64,000 nt of DNA. Source: Candidatus Bathyarchaeota archaeon. Lineage in GTDB: Archaea; Thermoproteota; Bathyarchaeia; Bathyarchaeales; Bathycorpusculaceae. The notes below the pieces were generated by a model that saw only the letters and a program-made list of their open reading frames with translations, made no database searches and had not been told where the DNA came from. Location: positions 124,001-188,000 of the forward strand of contig JAOZIA010000024.1 in assembly GCA_026014585.1 (NCBI GenBank). Direction: 5' to 3'. This document shows positions 1-7,417 of this stretch, one piece after another. Each line of letters starts with the position of its first letter. Position 1 is the stretch's first letter. The translations under genes were made by a program, and so were the position numbers.

Positions 1-152
1 TTTTGAAGTTGGTTGCTGACTTGTTGGGGGTCAACTCTTGCGAATATGCCAAAAATAGGCATTATGATAAAAATCATGTAGGTTAATACTATAAGTGCCA
101 AGAATACGAGTGTGATTTTGTTGGATAGTGAAGTTGTGAGGTTTTTGGTCAA
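1..152 (-). CDS. modB: ABC transporter permease, ModB/WtpB-like (N-terminal fragment)
   Basis: Partial gene that runs off the left edge; about 50 residues are visible. From a TTG codon at 152 the frame reads MTKNLTTSLSNKITLVFLAL, then a hydrophobic stretch (VLTYMIFIIMPIFGIFARV), typical of the first membrane helix of a molybdate/tungstate ABC permease. It lies just downstream of modA on the same strand with a gap of about 50 bases, so modA-modB is probably one operon. The permease assignment rests mainly on this context, because the conserved EAA loop is outside the window. The TTG start is the first usable one; its ribosome-binding site is weak. Confidence 0.6.
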   Translation of the reverse strand, partial: MTKNLTTSLSNKITLVFLALIVLTYMIFIIMPIFGIFARVDPQQVSNQLQ

Positions 153-206
153 TATTTTACACCGAGAGAGCCTGATTAATTAAAAAAAGGGGAGAGATAT
201 ATCATT

Positions 207-1067
207 TTATATTCCGAACCCAAATTGGTTTAGTAATGCTTGCCCGTCAGTGGATAGCCAGAAATCAACAAATTCCTGTGCCAGTTCTGGATGGGTTGTT
301 GTACCGATTGAGGCTATTCCATAAGTGCCGATGGTGTTGACTAAGTCAGGGATTGCCAGAAATTGAACGTTTGCACCTGTCATGGCTCCATAAGTTGCAT
401 CTGAACTAAAAGCGATTCCTGCATCACAAGCGCCTAAGTCAAGCGAGATTTTTCCGACAAGATTAGCTACACTTGTCTCGTATGAAACCACGTTTTGGTG
501 TACAGTGGCGTTATAGTTTACGTATTCACCAGTGCTTACATAGTCTGGACTGTTGGGGTTTCCCCAGCTTTGATCGATTTTCCAAAGGGTCTTGTTTGCG
601 TATGATCCGACAGGTATTGAGGGGTCACCTAATACGACGCGTACACCTGATTTTGCTAAGTCGGATAGTGTTTGGATGTTTTGTGTGTTTCCTTCAGCAA
701 TTATTACGGATAGACTGTTTGAGGTGAAGTTTGAGTAGGTGTTGTCAAGGGTTAGTGCGTCGTCGGTTAGTTTTATTGTCCATTTGGTGTCTGCGGACAT
801 GAAAACGTCGCAGGGGTATCCTTCTGTGATTTGGGTGTAGAGAGTGCTTGAGCCCGCAGAGTTTATTACTAGATGGCAATTGTGTTCTTGTTCGAATGCT
901 TCGGTCATGTTGGCGACTACGTTGTTTAGGCTTGAAGCTATTGAAATGTAAAGTGTGGGTTTTTCGCCTGAGTTGCCGGATAATGCTCCGCTGTAAAAGG
1001 CATAACCGGCGATTGAGGCACAGGCTATAACTATGATTACAACCGTGGCTACTATTTTGTTGTTCAT
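207..1067 (-). CDS. modA: Molybdate/tungstate ABC transporter substrate-binding protein
   Basis: A 286-residue extracytoplasmic solute-binding protein. Residues 1-25 are a hydrophobic N-terminal membrane anchor or signal. The mature part opens with TLYISIASSLNNVV and continues with the INSAGSSTLYTQI and CDVFMSAD segments that form the oxyanion pocket in the ModA family; the length also fits. It would bind molybdate or tungstate outside the cell and deliver it to the permease encoded next on the same strand. Molybdate and tungstate cannot be told apart by reading. A TATA-like box and a perfect short inverted repeat lie just upstream. Confidence 0.9.
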   Translation of the reverse strand: MNNKIVATVVIIVIACASIAGYAFYSGALSGNSGEKPTLYISIASSLNNVVANMTEAFEQEHNCHLVINSAGSSTLYTQITEGYPCDVFMSADTKWTIKLTDDALTLDNTYSNFTSNSLSVIIAEGNTQNIQTLSDLAKSGVRVVLGDPSIPVGSYANKTLWKIDQSWGNPNSPDYVSTGEYVNYNATVHQNVVSYETSVANLVGKISLDLGACDAGIAFSSDATYGAMTGANVQFLAIPDLVNTIGTYGIASIGTTTHPELAQEFVDFWLSTDGQALLNQFGFGI

Positions 1068-1078
1068 TTTGATTCATC

Positions 1079-1117
1079 CCGATGTTATCGGAGAATCACT
1101 TCGTTGGAGATTATAAA
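1079..1117 (-). promoter_or_regulatory. Predicted modA promoter with inverted repeat at the start site
   Basis: On the minus strand a TATA-like box (TTTATAAT, 1110-1117) lies about 45 bases upstream of the modA start. The perfect inverted repeat CCGAT-AAC-ATCGG occupies 1079-1091, which is where transcription would be expected to begin, about 25 bases downstream of the box. A repressor bound there would block initiation, as expected for metal-oxyanion control. The repeat does not match the E. coli ModE consensus as I know it, so the regulator is unknown. Confidence 0.4.
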
Positions 1118-1218
1118 CGTTTCTCGACCAACAAAAACAAGCAAACATCGAAAGCACCAAAAAATCACATCGCCGCTCAAACAAAAACCAAAAAACACTA
1201 AAAAAATAAAGAAATTGG

Positions 1219-1533
1219 TTAAATTAAGGGTTTACGTATCAGCAAACCTTCAATTGACCGCAACAACTGATAACCAAACAGTATCGCGGCAAAGTAGGTA
1301 GGCCACAAAATCACTGGCCAATCACCTGGCGTGTAATGCCACAGCCCCATGGATACTGCAAAAAATTCCATAAGTGCAAGAGAGGCCATGCCGCCAAACG
1401 CAAGAAAAACCTGCTCTTTAGCTTCATGTACTGCACCAAACTTGCGCCTTACAAGTGATAGAATTGCCCATGCTGCAAGGAATGCACCGAGCAGTAGGTA
1501 CCAGTTTAAGTTAAAGTCAAAAAATACATTCAT
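1219..1533 (-). CDS. Small membrane protein of unknown function
   Basis: A 104-residue protein with about three hydrophobic helices (around residues 9-27, 42-62 and 72-92) and a conserved-looking WHYTPGDWPVILWPTYF loop rich in Trp, Pro and Gly. I do not recognise the family. It is separated by only a few bases from the unknown gene ending at 1541 and lies on the same strand, so the two may be co-transcribed. The coding call rests on the coherent membrane topology and an ATG start. Confidence 0.6.
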   Translation of the reverse strand: MNVFFDFNLNWYLLLGAFLAAWAILSLVRRKFGAVHEAKEQVFLAFGGMASLALMEFFAVSMGLWHYTPGDWPVILWPTYFAAILFGYQLLRSIEGLLIRKPLI

Positions 1534-1540
1534 TTAATTC

Positions 1541-2230
1541 TCACCGTTTTGTTGTTTTTTTCTTTCTCTTTTTCGTTTTTGGTTTGGATTTGCGGTTTGA
1601 TGGTTTATGGTTTGCCCAGCATTTTTGGCAGTACACGGGTTTGTCTGCTTTAGGCTGGAAAGGTACTTCACATTCTTCGCCGCAACCACTACAAACCGCA
1701 GTAAAAGTGGTGTTGGCTTCTTTGTGATAGGGTTTGAAGATTTGGTAGTTTTTTAGTTTAGGCCAACCTGTTTTTGCATACTTTAGCATTTCAGGGTTGT
1801 CTTTTAGCCAGCGCATCATGTGGAAAAAGCTTTTACCCCGCTTCTCCTCACGTTCCGCTAAGGGCTCATAGCCTAAATTGCGGATTTCATCCAAATAAGA
1901 AATTTCAATTAGCCGTTGGGCTTCACCGATAACTTTTATTCGCTTAACGCGGTCTTCACCGTAAACTTTCCTAAGGTCCTCAGCAGCTACGTCAAAGATG
2001 CAGCCTTGGCAAATATGAATTTCTTCGTCTGGAGAAAGGTTAAAGTTTGCGACAAGCTTGGCGACCACTCGGCTGGATTCTTGCAGGTATTCTTTTTCGC
2101 AGAAAAGTTCCTGATAGAACCGCACATCAATGAGGTCATATTTGAACTCAGATGTTTCTTCACGGTATGCACCGATTACAACGCCAAAAAGCAAGTCTCC
2201 ACTGCCTGCGTCGTCAACGATAACTGTCAA
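1541..2230 (-). CDS. Conserved-looking protein with C-terminal zinc ribbon and basic tail
   Basis: A 229-residue protein. The N-terminal ~160 residues start with TVIVDDAGSGDLLFGVVIGA, a beta-strand-rich opening with acidic residues, and contain HICQGCIFD; this resembles an RNase H-like or nuclease-like fold, but I cannot name a family. Residues ~178-207 form a four-cysteine zinc ribbon (CSGCGEECEVPF ... PVYCQKCW), followed by a very basic Lys/Arg tail suited to nucleic-acid binding. The same ribbon type occurs as free-standing small proteins at 9436-9579 and 10525-10725. The function is not known. Confidence 0.65.
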   Translation of the reverse strand: MTVIVDDAGSGDLLFGVVIGAYREETSEFKYDLIDVRFYQELFCEKEYLQESSRVVAKLVANFNLSPDEEIHICQGCIFDVAAEDLRKVYGEDRVKRIKVIGEAQRLIEISYLDEIRNLGYEPLAEREEKRGKSFFHMMRWLKDNPEMLKYAKTGWPKLKNYQIFKPYHKEANTTFTAVCSGCGEECEVPFQPKADKPVYCQKCWANHKPSNRKSKPKTKKRKKKTTKR

Positions 2231-2370
2231 TTAACTACGGTCCCTCTCTTATCCTTGCCAAGGCAAAACGGCACGCATCTATAAAAATAATTTTCTCAAA
2301 AAGAAAGAAAAAACAGGGAAACCGGCATCAACAGAGAAAAAAATCATTCGGAATCACCTCTGAATAAGGG

Positions 2371-2538
2371 CTAACGCTTAAGCTGCCGAATCAATGCCTT
2401 TAACCGTTCCTCATCAGAGAGGCAATCCTTGAGAAGAGCATTTGCCAAAAAATAAATTTTCAAATCGTTCAAAACCGCAAGTTTACGCAGTTCCTTGTGC
2501 AGTTCCACTTCAACTTCAATGACCACGCGCTTGTTCAA
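2371..2538 (-). CDS. Ribbon-helix-helix DNA-binding protein
   Basis: A short 55-residue gene starting at TTG (2538), one base group after the stop of the tail-hub gene and preceded by a strong GAGGGGG ribosome-binding site. The protein has the plan of the MetJ/Arc/CopG family: an N-terminal beta strand (KRVVIEVEVELHKEL) followed by two helices (RKLAVLNDLKIYFLANALLK, then SDEERLKALIRQLKR). Such proteins dimerise and bind operator DNA. It is the last gene of the viral tail cluster on this strand and could regulate it. The short length is normal for the family. Confidence 0.65.
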   Translation of the reverse strand: MNKRVVIEVEVELHKELRKLAVLNDLKIYFLANALLKDCLSDEERLKALIRQLKR

Positions 2539-2540
2539 AA

Positions 2541-4133
2541 TTAGCCCCCTCTCTTTGAGGTTTTGTAGCGGCTCAAGCTTTCAGTTTTAGTTTTCAAAGC
2601 GTAAACGTAGTCTGCCAGCAAAGGCTTTTCTCGGCCAAGCTCCAACGAAACCGTCAACATCTGAGTTTTCCCATCCACCAAGTACTCAGCACTAAGCACC
2701 CTAAAATAGCCTGAAACATCCTCCTTTGGCAACTCCACAAATACTTTGTCACCAGCCAAAATGGGAGAAGAACCAAAATCAAGCACACTACTCTGCACAG
2801 TTAAGCTATCCGCGGGGTCTTTACTGTTTGCCAGCAACGCTTTTGCGTGGGATTCACATTCGGTTTTACTGTAGAGTTCCTCGTTAACCTCAACCAGTTC
2901 CCGAACGCCAAAACTTGCTTGGCTCGCGGCGTCCTGTTGTAGGCTGCTGTAGCGGCAACCGCCAAAAAACAAGCCATCCACCCAGAAACTGCCCGTGCCT
3001 GTAGTTGCAAACCAGCAGTCCACACGCACCCGCCAAATCTGTGTCCAATCAAACCCGCTGGTTACCTGCCACAAATCCGCGTTTGCGCTGCCCACGGCGA
3101 TTTGGGTTTGGAACCACTTTTCTGAGCCCATGGTGATTTCGTGTTGGGCGGCTTTGTCGGTGGTATCAAATAGGGTGGGGGTTATGTTGCCGTTGAATGT
3201 GTCGTCTCGGCTAAGCCATAGGTTGAGGGTTGGGTAGATTTCTGTGTTTACGATTTTTCCTGCGTTGAGCGTGAATAGACAGCCTGCGCCGTAGAGGTTT
3301 TGTGCGTTAGTTTTGATGCTTGCAGAACCCCTAACCTTGTTTGAGGCATCCAAGCTTACTACGCCTGAAACCGCAGTCCATGCACCATCCGAAGGTGTTA
3401 AGCTCTCAGTCCAAGCATCCTTATCAGCTGGTGTACTGCAATCAGCGGCGCCATACACGGTGATTTTATTTCGCACTGCACTGATTTCTCGGCTAAACTC
3501 GCTACTCTCAATTTTTTCATTAAGGCTGATGGGGCTGGTTTTGCTGTTTTGAGGGAAAAACTCGAATTTGCCGTCAGGAGCCACGCGAAAGTCATAACCT
3601 ATCACGCCGGATTTATCGCTACTCTTGGCGATTTGGCGTAGGACGTCAAAGACGGGAGTGTCGGAAAAGTCCAGTTTTGTGTAGGTTGTGTCGGTGTCTT
3701 CCACGAGTTCACTGCTACCTCTTACATGGCTTAATCCGACATAATAATCCAGCAGGTCACAGATGATGGCCTCACCTTTCATGTTCGCGTATGTTTTAGA
3801 CACTACACTGCGGAAAAGCCGTTCCCCCCAGCACCTACCCGACACTCGCAAGTAATTTTCCAGTGGAGTTGACTCGTACTTGACGCTTTCCACTCTGCAA
3901 GTCAACAAAAGTGGACAGGTGGCGCCTCTGCCAACGCTGATGCTGCCGTCTAATCCGACATTGATAGGGTAGGTGCCGTTGGGGCCGTATTTGCCATTCC
4001 AGTTCTGTAGTATAACCTCAAAACTGCTGACCTCCCGAGTGCAACCCAAATGCACTCGAAGTGAAATCACATCGCCTTGAGAAGGGGCAACACTGCCAAA
4101 AGCAACTGCAACCGTTGGCGTATCTAAACTCAC
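2541..4133 (-). CDS. Phage tail hub / baseplate protein with inserted beta-sandwich domain
   Basis: A 530-residue protein from the GTG at 4133, which follows the tape-measure stop by one base and has GAGGAG upstream; an ATG at 4175 would add 14 residues but overlap the tape-measure gene. The N- and C-terminal parts have the pattern of tail hub proteins of the gp27/gpD type (ISVGRGATCPLLLTCRVESV; YTKLDFSDTPVFDVLRQIAK; AGDKVFVELPKEDVSGYFRV). Residues ~239-394 form an insertion resembling a carbohydrate-binding jelly roll (DAWTESLTPSDG ... GSFWVDGLFFGG). It would sit at the tail tip; the insertion may bind host surface glycan. Confidence 0.65.
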   Translation of the reverse strand: MSLDTPTVAVAFGSVAPSQGDVISLRVHLGCTREVSSFEVILQNWNGKYGPNGTYPINVGLDGSISVGRGATCPLLLTCRVESVKYESTPLENYLRVSGRCWGERLFRSVVSKTYANMKGEAIICDLLDYYVGLSHVRGSSELVEDTDTTYTKLDFSDTPVFDVLRQIAKSSDKSGVIGYDFRVAPDGKFEFFPQNSKTSPISLNEKIESSEFSREISAVRNKITVYGAADCSTPADKDAWTESLTPSDGAWTAVSGVVSLDASNKVRGSASIKTNAQNLYGAGCLFTLNAGKIVNTEIYPTLNLWLSRDDTFNGNITPTLFDTTDKAAQHEITMGSEKWFQTQIAVGSANADLWQVTSGFDWTQIWRVRVDCWFATTGTGSFWVDGLFFGGCRYSSLQQDAASQASFGVRELVEVNEELYSKTECESHAKALLANSKDPADSLTVQSSVLDFGSSPILAGDKVFVELPKEDVSGYFRVLSAEYLVDGKTQMLTVSLELGREKPLLADYVYALKTKTESLSRYKTSKRGG

Positions 4134-4134
4134 C

Positions 4135-4677
4135 TTACTCAACTCCTCGGCGGTACAACTCGTCTTCGCCTGCACGCATTATGCTTCGGCTTCGGGCGGG
4201 CATCTCGGCTGCTGTGCTGTTGAAGTTTTGCACACTTGAAGTAGCACTGTTCATACTGTTAGCAAAACTGGCCATTGCGGCGGCTGCGGCAACAATCACA
4301 GCAATTCCCACACCAGTCAATGCCAAAAACGTGCCAAAGCTGATGTTTAGGCTGTTTTGAACCATCGTGGCAAATGCGGTTGCGGCAGCGTAAATTTTTT
4401 GAGCAGCAGCTACACCCGCGCTAGTTCGCAAAAACGTTCCCATAACGGTAATCATCATCAAAGCACTTGCGATAACTCTTGTTTGGGAATCATCCAGCAA
4501 ACCGAACTGATTGGCAACATACGCAATTGCTGTTCCTGACGCGCCAATACCGATGATTGCAGAACCCAAATTTTTGATTTTTATAGCTAATTGTTCAGCG
4601 TCGGTTCGGATGTTAGCGAATTCGGTGCTTGCACGGTTGACGGCGTTGATGGTTATGGCGATTTCACTAAAGCTCAT
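4135..4677 (-). CDS. Very short tail tape-measure protein
   Basis: A 180-residue protein that starts with SFSEIAITINAVNRASTEF, the usual opening of tape-measure proteins. It has hydrophobic alpha-helical segments around residues 36-52, 66-84 and 118-142, like the membrane-active region of such proteins, plus Ala/Ser/Asn-rich helices. It overlaps the upstream gp10-like gene by 4 bases. Known tape measures set tail length at about 0.15 nm per residue, so this would give only about 27 nm. Typical family members exceed 600 residues, so it is either a genuinely short tail or an internally deleted gene. Confidence 0.7.
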   Translation of the reverse strand: MSFSEIAITINAVNRASTEFANIRTDAEQLAIKIKNLGSAIIGIGASGTAIAYVANQFGLLDDSQTRVIASALMMITVMGTFLRTSAGVAAAQKIYAAATAFATMVQNSLNISFGTFLALTGVGIAVIVAAAAAMASFANSMNSATSSVQNFNSTAAEMPARSRSIMRAGEDELYRRGVE

Positions 4678-5042
4678 AGTTGCGCCTCCATCTTTGCTGA
4701 GTTTAGGGCTTCGCGTATAACCTGTTCCAGACGGGGTTTGTGCTCTTCAATTGCAGGTCTTAGAAAAGGGTCAGGGTAATGATTGCGTGTACCAAACTCG
4801 ACTGCAGCAGCATACGCCGCGTAGGCGCCAACTTTCATTTGCCAATTGTGGCTCTCAACGGTGATTGAGCTTCGCAAATAGCCTGTGCGTATAGGTGCTT
4901 CCCGTTCCGCTTCAGACTTAACTGCTTCAGCCCAGGCTTCCAGTTGCTCTTGCACTTTTCTTTGCATCTCAACATCAAACCGCTTCATCGCAGCAACAAA
5001 CTGCTCTGCACCTGCAACATCAACATCAATGGAAACGCTCAT
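4674..5042 (-). CDS. HK97 gp10-like tail component
   Basis: A 122-residue protein with the hallmarks of the HK97 gp10 family: a conserved APIRTGYLRSSI segment, then YAAYAAAVEFGTRNHYPDPF and a C-terminal LRPAIEEHKPRLEQ helix. In siphoviruses these proteins lie at the head-tail interface or help tail completion. It overlaps the frameshifted chaperone product by 17 bases and the tape measure by 4, which indicates translational coupling. In most phages this gene lies before the tail tube gene, so its position between chaperone and tape measure is unusual. Confidence 0.85.
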   Translation of the reverse strand: MSVSIDVDVAGAEQFVAAMKRFDVEMQRKVQEQLEAWAEAVKSEAEREAPIRTGYLRSSITVESHNWQMKVGAYAAYAAAVEFGTRNHYPDPFLRPAIEEHKPRLEQVIREALNSAKMEAQL

Positions 5043-5567
5043 GCCGTTTTGCCTCCCGCTCCGCCTTCTGCTTTTCTTCTTCCACTTGCCTGTCTACCTC
5101 GTTTAGGATAATGGTGAATTGGTGAATTTTTTGGGCTGACTGCCTGCCGAGTTGACTGGGTGTCCACCCGAATTCTTTGCAGAGGCGGAATTCGGTGATT
5201 GCTGGGTGGGGTTTTTGCCGTCGGATTGCTCGGATAAAAAATTGGTTTCCTCCCTGCTGAGCGCGCATAAGCCGTTGACAACCTGCGAGAACAATTCGCC
5301 AAGCGCTATGGGAACACCGTTTTCTTCACCCAAAAGTTTCTCCAGAGAGAGAGGATTGCCTTCGGGTTGCTCGCGTAGGGCTGCCCAGATGGTTTCGGCT
5401 TGGATAGCTATGAAGTCGCTGTTTTGCACTTGTCCAGTTAGGGAGTGATATTTGGTGTGTTTTTGGATGATGCGGCTGCGTTTTGCCCAGGTGATTTCAC
5501 CAAAAACGTACTTGCCGGCGTATTCTGCGCCGAATTCTTGTCCTAAAATCATTGTTTGTTTACGCAT
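5026..5567 (-). CDS. Tail assembly chaperone, G and G-T forms via -1 frameshift
   Basis: Two products are predicted. Normal reading from ATG 5567 gives a 154-residue G-type protein ending at 5103. A -1 shift at the slippery heptamer (5235-5241) after residue 111 gives a 180-residue G-T fusion ending at 5026. The shifted part contains EFGWTPSQLGRQSAQKIHQF, typical of tail assembly chaperones, and ends in a charged helix. The unshifted tail is Ser/Asn/Pro-rich and featureless. Position between tail tube and tape measure matches lambda G/T and HK97 chaperones, which coat the tape measure during assembly. Confidence 0.75.
5235..5255 (-). promoter_or_regulatory. Programmed -1 ribosomal frameshift signal
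   Basis: Read on the minus strand, the chaperone gene has the slippery heptamer T TTT TTA (5241-5235) in exact register with the zero frame (codons AAT TTT TTA). Seven bases upstream lies AGGGAGG (5255-5249), a Shine-Dalgarno-like stimulator of the kind known before the E. coli dnaX slippery site. Slipping back one base yields TTT TTT ATC, which enters the frame of the conserved chaperone tail. I did not model a downstream stem-loop. Confidence 0.75.
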
Positions 5568-5580
5568 AACAGGTTGCTCC

Positions 5581-6438
5581 TTAGGTGATTGTTACTGTTT
5601 TTGCTACGAATTGGGTTTTGAGGCTGACGAGGTCTTCGATGCGTGTTGGGGCTGTGGCGTTTTCCCATTTGCAACCGCTGAATGTAGCTTTGGATGTGCC
5701 GCCTAAGCCAAATTCTAAGGCGAATTCTTCGTCGTTTATGATGTCGTCGAATTCTTCTTTGGATTCAAACTCGAAAACTACTTCACCTGTGAGGTTACGT
5801 TGGCGATTAGGCAAATACTTTAGAATGTTGCCGTTTGAGGCGCGGATGACGGGGACGGCTTTGAGGTTATTTTCTATGCTGAATTTCCAATCGGTGACGC
5901 GTTCGAGCACGATTGAGTCTTTTTTGACGTAGCTTTCATAGAAAGGCACGGCTCCTGAGTAATCGTTGTAGGTTGCGCCGTCAATTTTTGCTTCGCCAAC
6001 AGATAGGTTTTGGCTGAGAAGCTCCACTTCTGCTTTAATTACGTCTTCAATGCTGCATTGAACAGTTGCGCGGTTAAACTTGCAACCACTATAAAGCAGC
6101 GAAACTATGTCGGTTGCGGAAGAGAAAACACCCTTAAAATACAGCGCCTGAACGCTCAAAGATTTTCCCAGATCCATCTTTGCGTATTGCAGAAAATTAA
6201 TTGGGGCATCACTGGGTAGCACATAGCTGATTTTGAGGCTTGGCGCCAACGTGCCCTGTTTGATGGCTTGCAAATCTGCTGAGCCTCCGCCGCGGAGTTT
6301 TATGTTGTTGGGGTTTACTGTGGGTTCTATGCTCTGGGCGGGGGCGCTTAGCATTGTGGGGGTTGTGGGGGTTTCTCCATAGGTTGATTCGTCAACGTAG
6401 AAGAATTTGCTCTCATTTGAAGTGTATATTTCGGTCAT
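5581..6438 (-). CDS. Major tail tube protein
   Basis: A 285-residue protein beginning TEIYTSNESKFFYVDESTYG, the usual opening of phage tail tube proteins (target structure E-S-x-YGE-x-P). The body is beta-strand rich, with duplicated SIEDVIKAEVEL- and EFESKEEFDDII-type segments, and ends in LVSLKTQFVAKTVTIT. It would polymerise as rings around the tape measure to form the tail tube. Its place directly before the tail chaperone gene supports this. Length is within the usual range for tail tube proteins with an extra surface domain. Confidence 0.75.
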   Translation of the reverse strand: MTEIYTSNESKFFYVDESTYGETPTTPTMLSAPAQSIEPTVNPNNIKLRGGGSADLQAIKQGTLAPSLKISYVLPSDAPINFLQYAKMDLGKSLSVQALYFKGVFSSATDIVSLLYSGCKFNRATVQCSIEDVIKAEVELLSQNLSVGEAKIDGATYNDYSGAVPFYESYVKKDSIVLERVTDWKFSIENNLKAVPVIRASNGNILKYLPNRQRNLTGEVVFEFESKEEFDDIINDEEFALEFGLGGTSKATFSGCKWENATAPTRIEDLVSLKTQFVAKTVTIT

Positions 6439-6442
6439 TTTT

Positions 6443-7417
6443 TTATTCTCCGATGTTTTCGATGAACCATGATTTTAGGGTGAATTCGGTACGGTAAATT
6501 GGGGGTTTGAGGTCCACGCGATCATTGTTGCGGTAGCTTGCAACGTCGCAGTAGGTTATCCCGTTGGTTGAGAGAGTACAAGAAACATAATCGCAGAAGA
6601 GTTGTGCTGGTTCCTCGCCGTCGCTTGCACCTAAGGTGGAAGCAAAAAACCAAACGTAGCCGTCTTCATCAACATAGTTGGGTATGCTGGACGTGAGCGT
6701 TAATGTTCTGGTTTTGTCGCCGGAGGGTGTTATGCTGGTTTGAAAGTTCTGCCAAGCGCCAACTGCCTGATTCCAAACTGCAATTTCATAACCGTTTATT
6801 TCAGGTGCAAACCCACAACCTTCAAACTCAAAAACCACGGATTTAGCATCACTTGCTCTACAACCCAGTTTAACTTGGAAAAGCAACGTGGCGAATTCAC
6901 CGTTTCCACTGCTGATAACTTGATGACGCAGGTCATCACTGTACCAGAGGTTTTCTTTTTGGGCATCCGACAGTTCAACCCAGTTTTCCGTATTAGGGGC
7001 AGCTTGACTGTCACCCACGTAGGCTTTGCAGACTGTTTCTCCGACAGCAGGTGTTGCAAAATCGTAAGTTACTGTGTTGGGTGTTGCACGGTTTTGTCGG
7101 ATTACTCGGTTTACTTCATCCACAATTTTTGTCCGCATTGCTTTTCCTTTTTCTGATATATTTGGCGTGTCGGTTGCCCAAATATTAACTTTTACAGTCT
7201 GCATTCTTCGGCGCAGTTTGCCGCTTAACTCAATTTTCTGGTCTAAACTTTCAATTAATCCGACAGTAACTTGACCACCCAATCCCTTCAATGCATCAAT
7301 GTTTTGGTATTCACCAGACACACTAACCGCTGCTAAGACGCCACTGTCCTTAACGACACGTAACTTGTTTTTTAGCAATCGGGCAATTGTTGCGGTTGGG
7401 TCTTCACAGGTGCTCAT
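6443..7417 (-). CDS. Tail terminator/completion protein with beta-sandwich insertion
   Basis: A 324-residue protein. Residues 1-120 look like a tail completion protein (ATIARLLKNKLRVVKDSGVL, then RMQTVKVNIWATD and a helix before VTYDF). Residues ~122-294 form an extra domain, LLFQVKLGCRASDAKSVVFE ... LFCDYVSCTL, reminiscent of a carbohydrate-binding beta-sandwich. The last 30 residues (IYRTEFTLKSWFIENIGE) look like the closing strand of the terminator fold, so the extra domain is inserted rather than appended. It overlaps the upstream fusion gene by 4 bases. Its position just before the tail tube gene fits a terminator. Confidence 0.6.
   Translation of the reverse strand: MSTCEDPTATIARLLKNKLRVVKDSGVLAAVSVSGEYQNIDALKGLGGQVTVGLIESLDQKIELSGKLRRRMQTVKVNIWATDTPNISEKGKAMRTKIVDEVNRVIRQNRATPNTVTYDFATPAVGETVCKAYVGDSQAAPNTENWVELSDAQKENLWYSDDLRHQVISSGNGEFATLLFQVKLGCRASDAKSVVFEFEGCGFAPEINGYEIAVWNQAVGAWQNFQTSITPSGDKTRTLTLTSSIPNYVDEDGYVWFFASTLGASDGEEPAQLFCDYVSCTLSTNGITYCDVASYRNNDRVDLKPPIYRTEFTLKSWFIENIGE

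Noticed and set aside
5039-5302. A third overlapping frame of 87 residues in the tail chaperone region
   Set aside because: The two frames joined by the slippery site explain the region; the third has no chaperone-like sequence.
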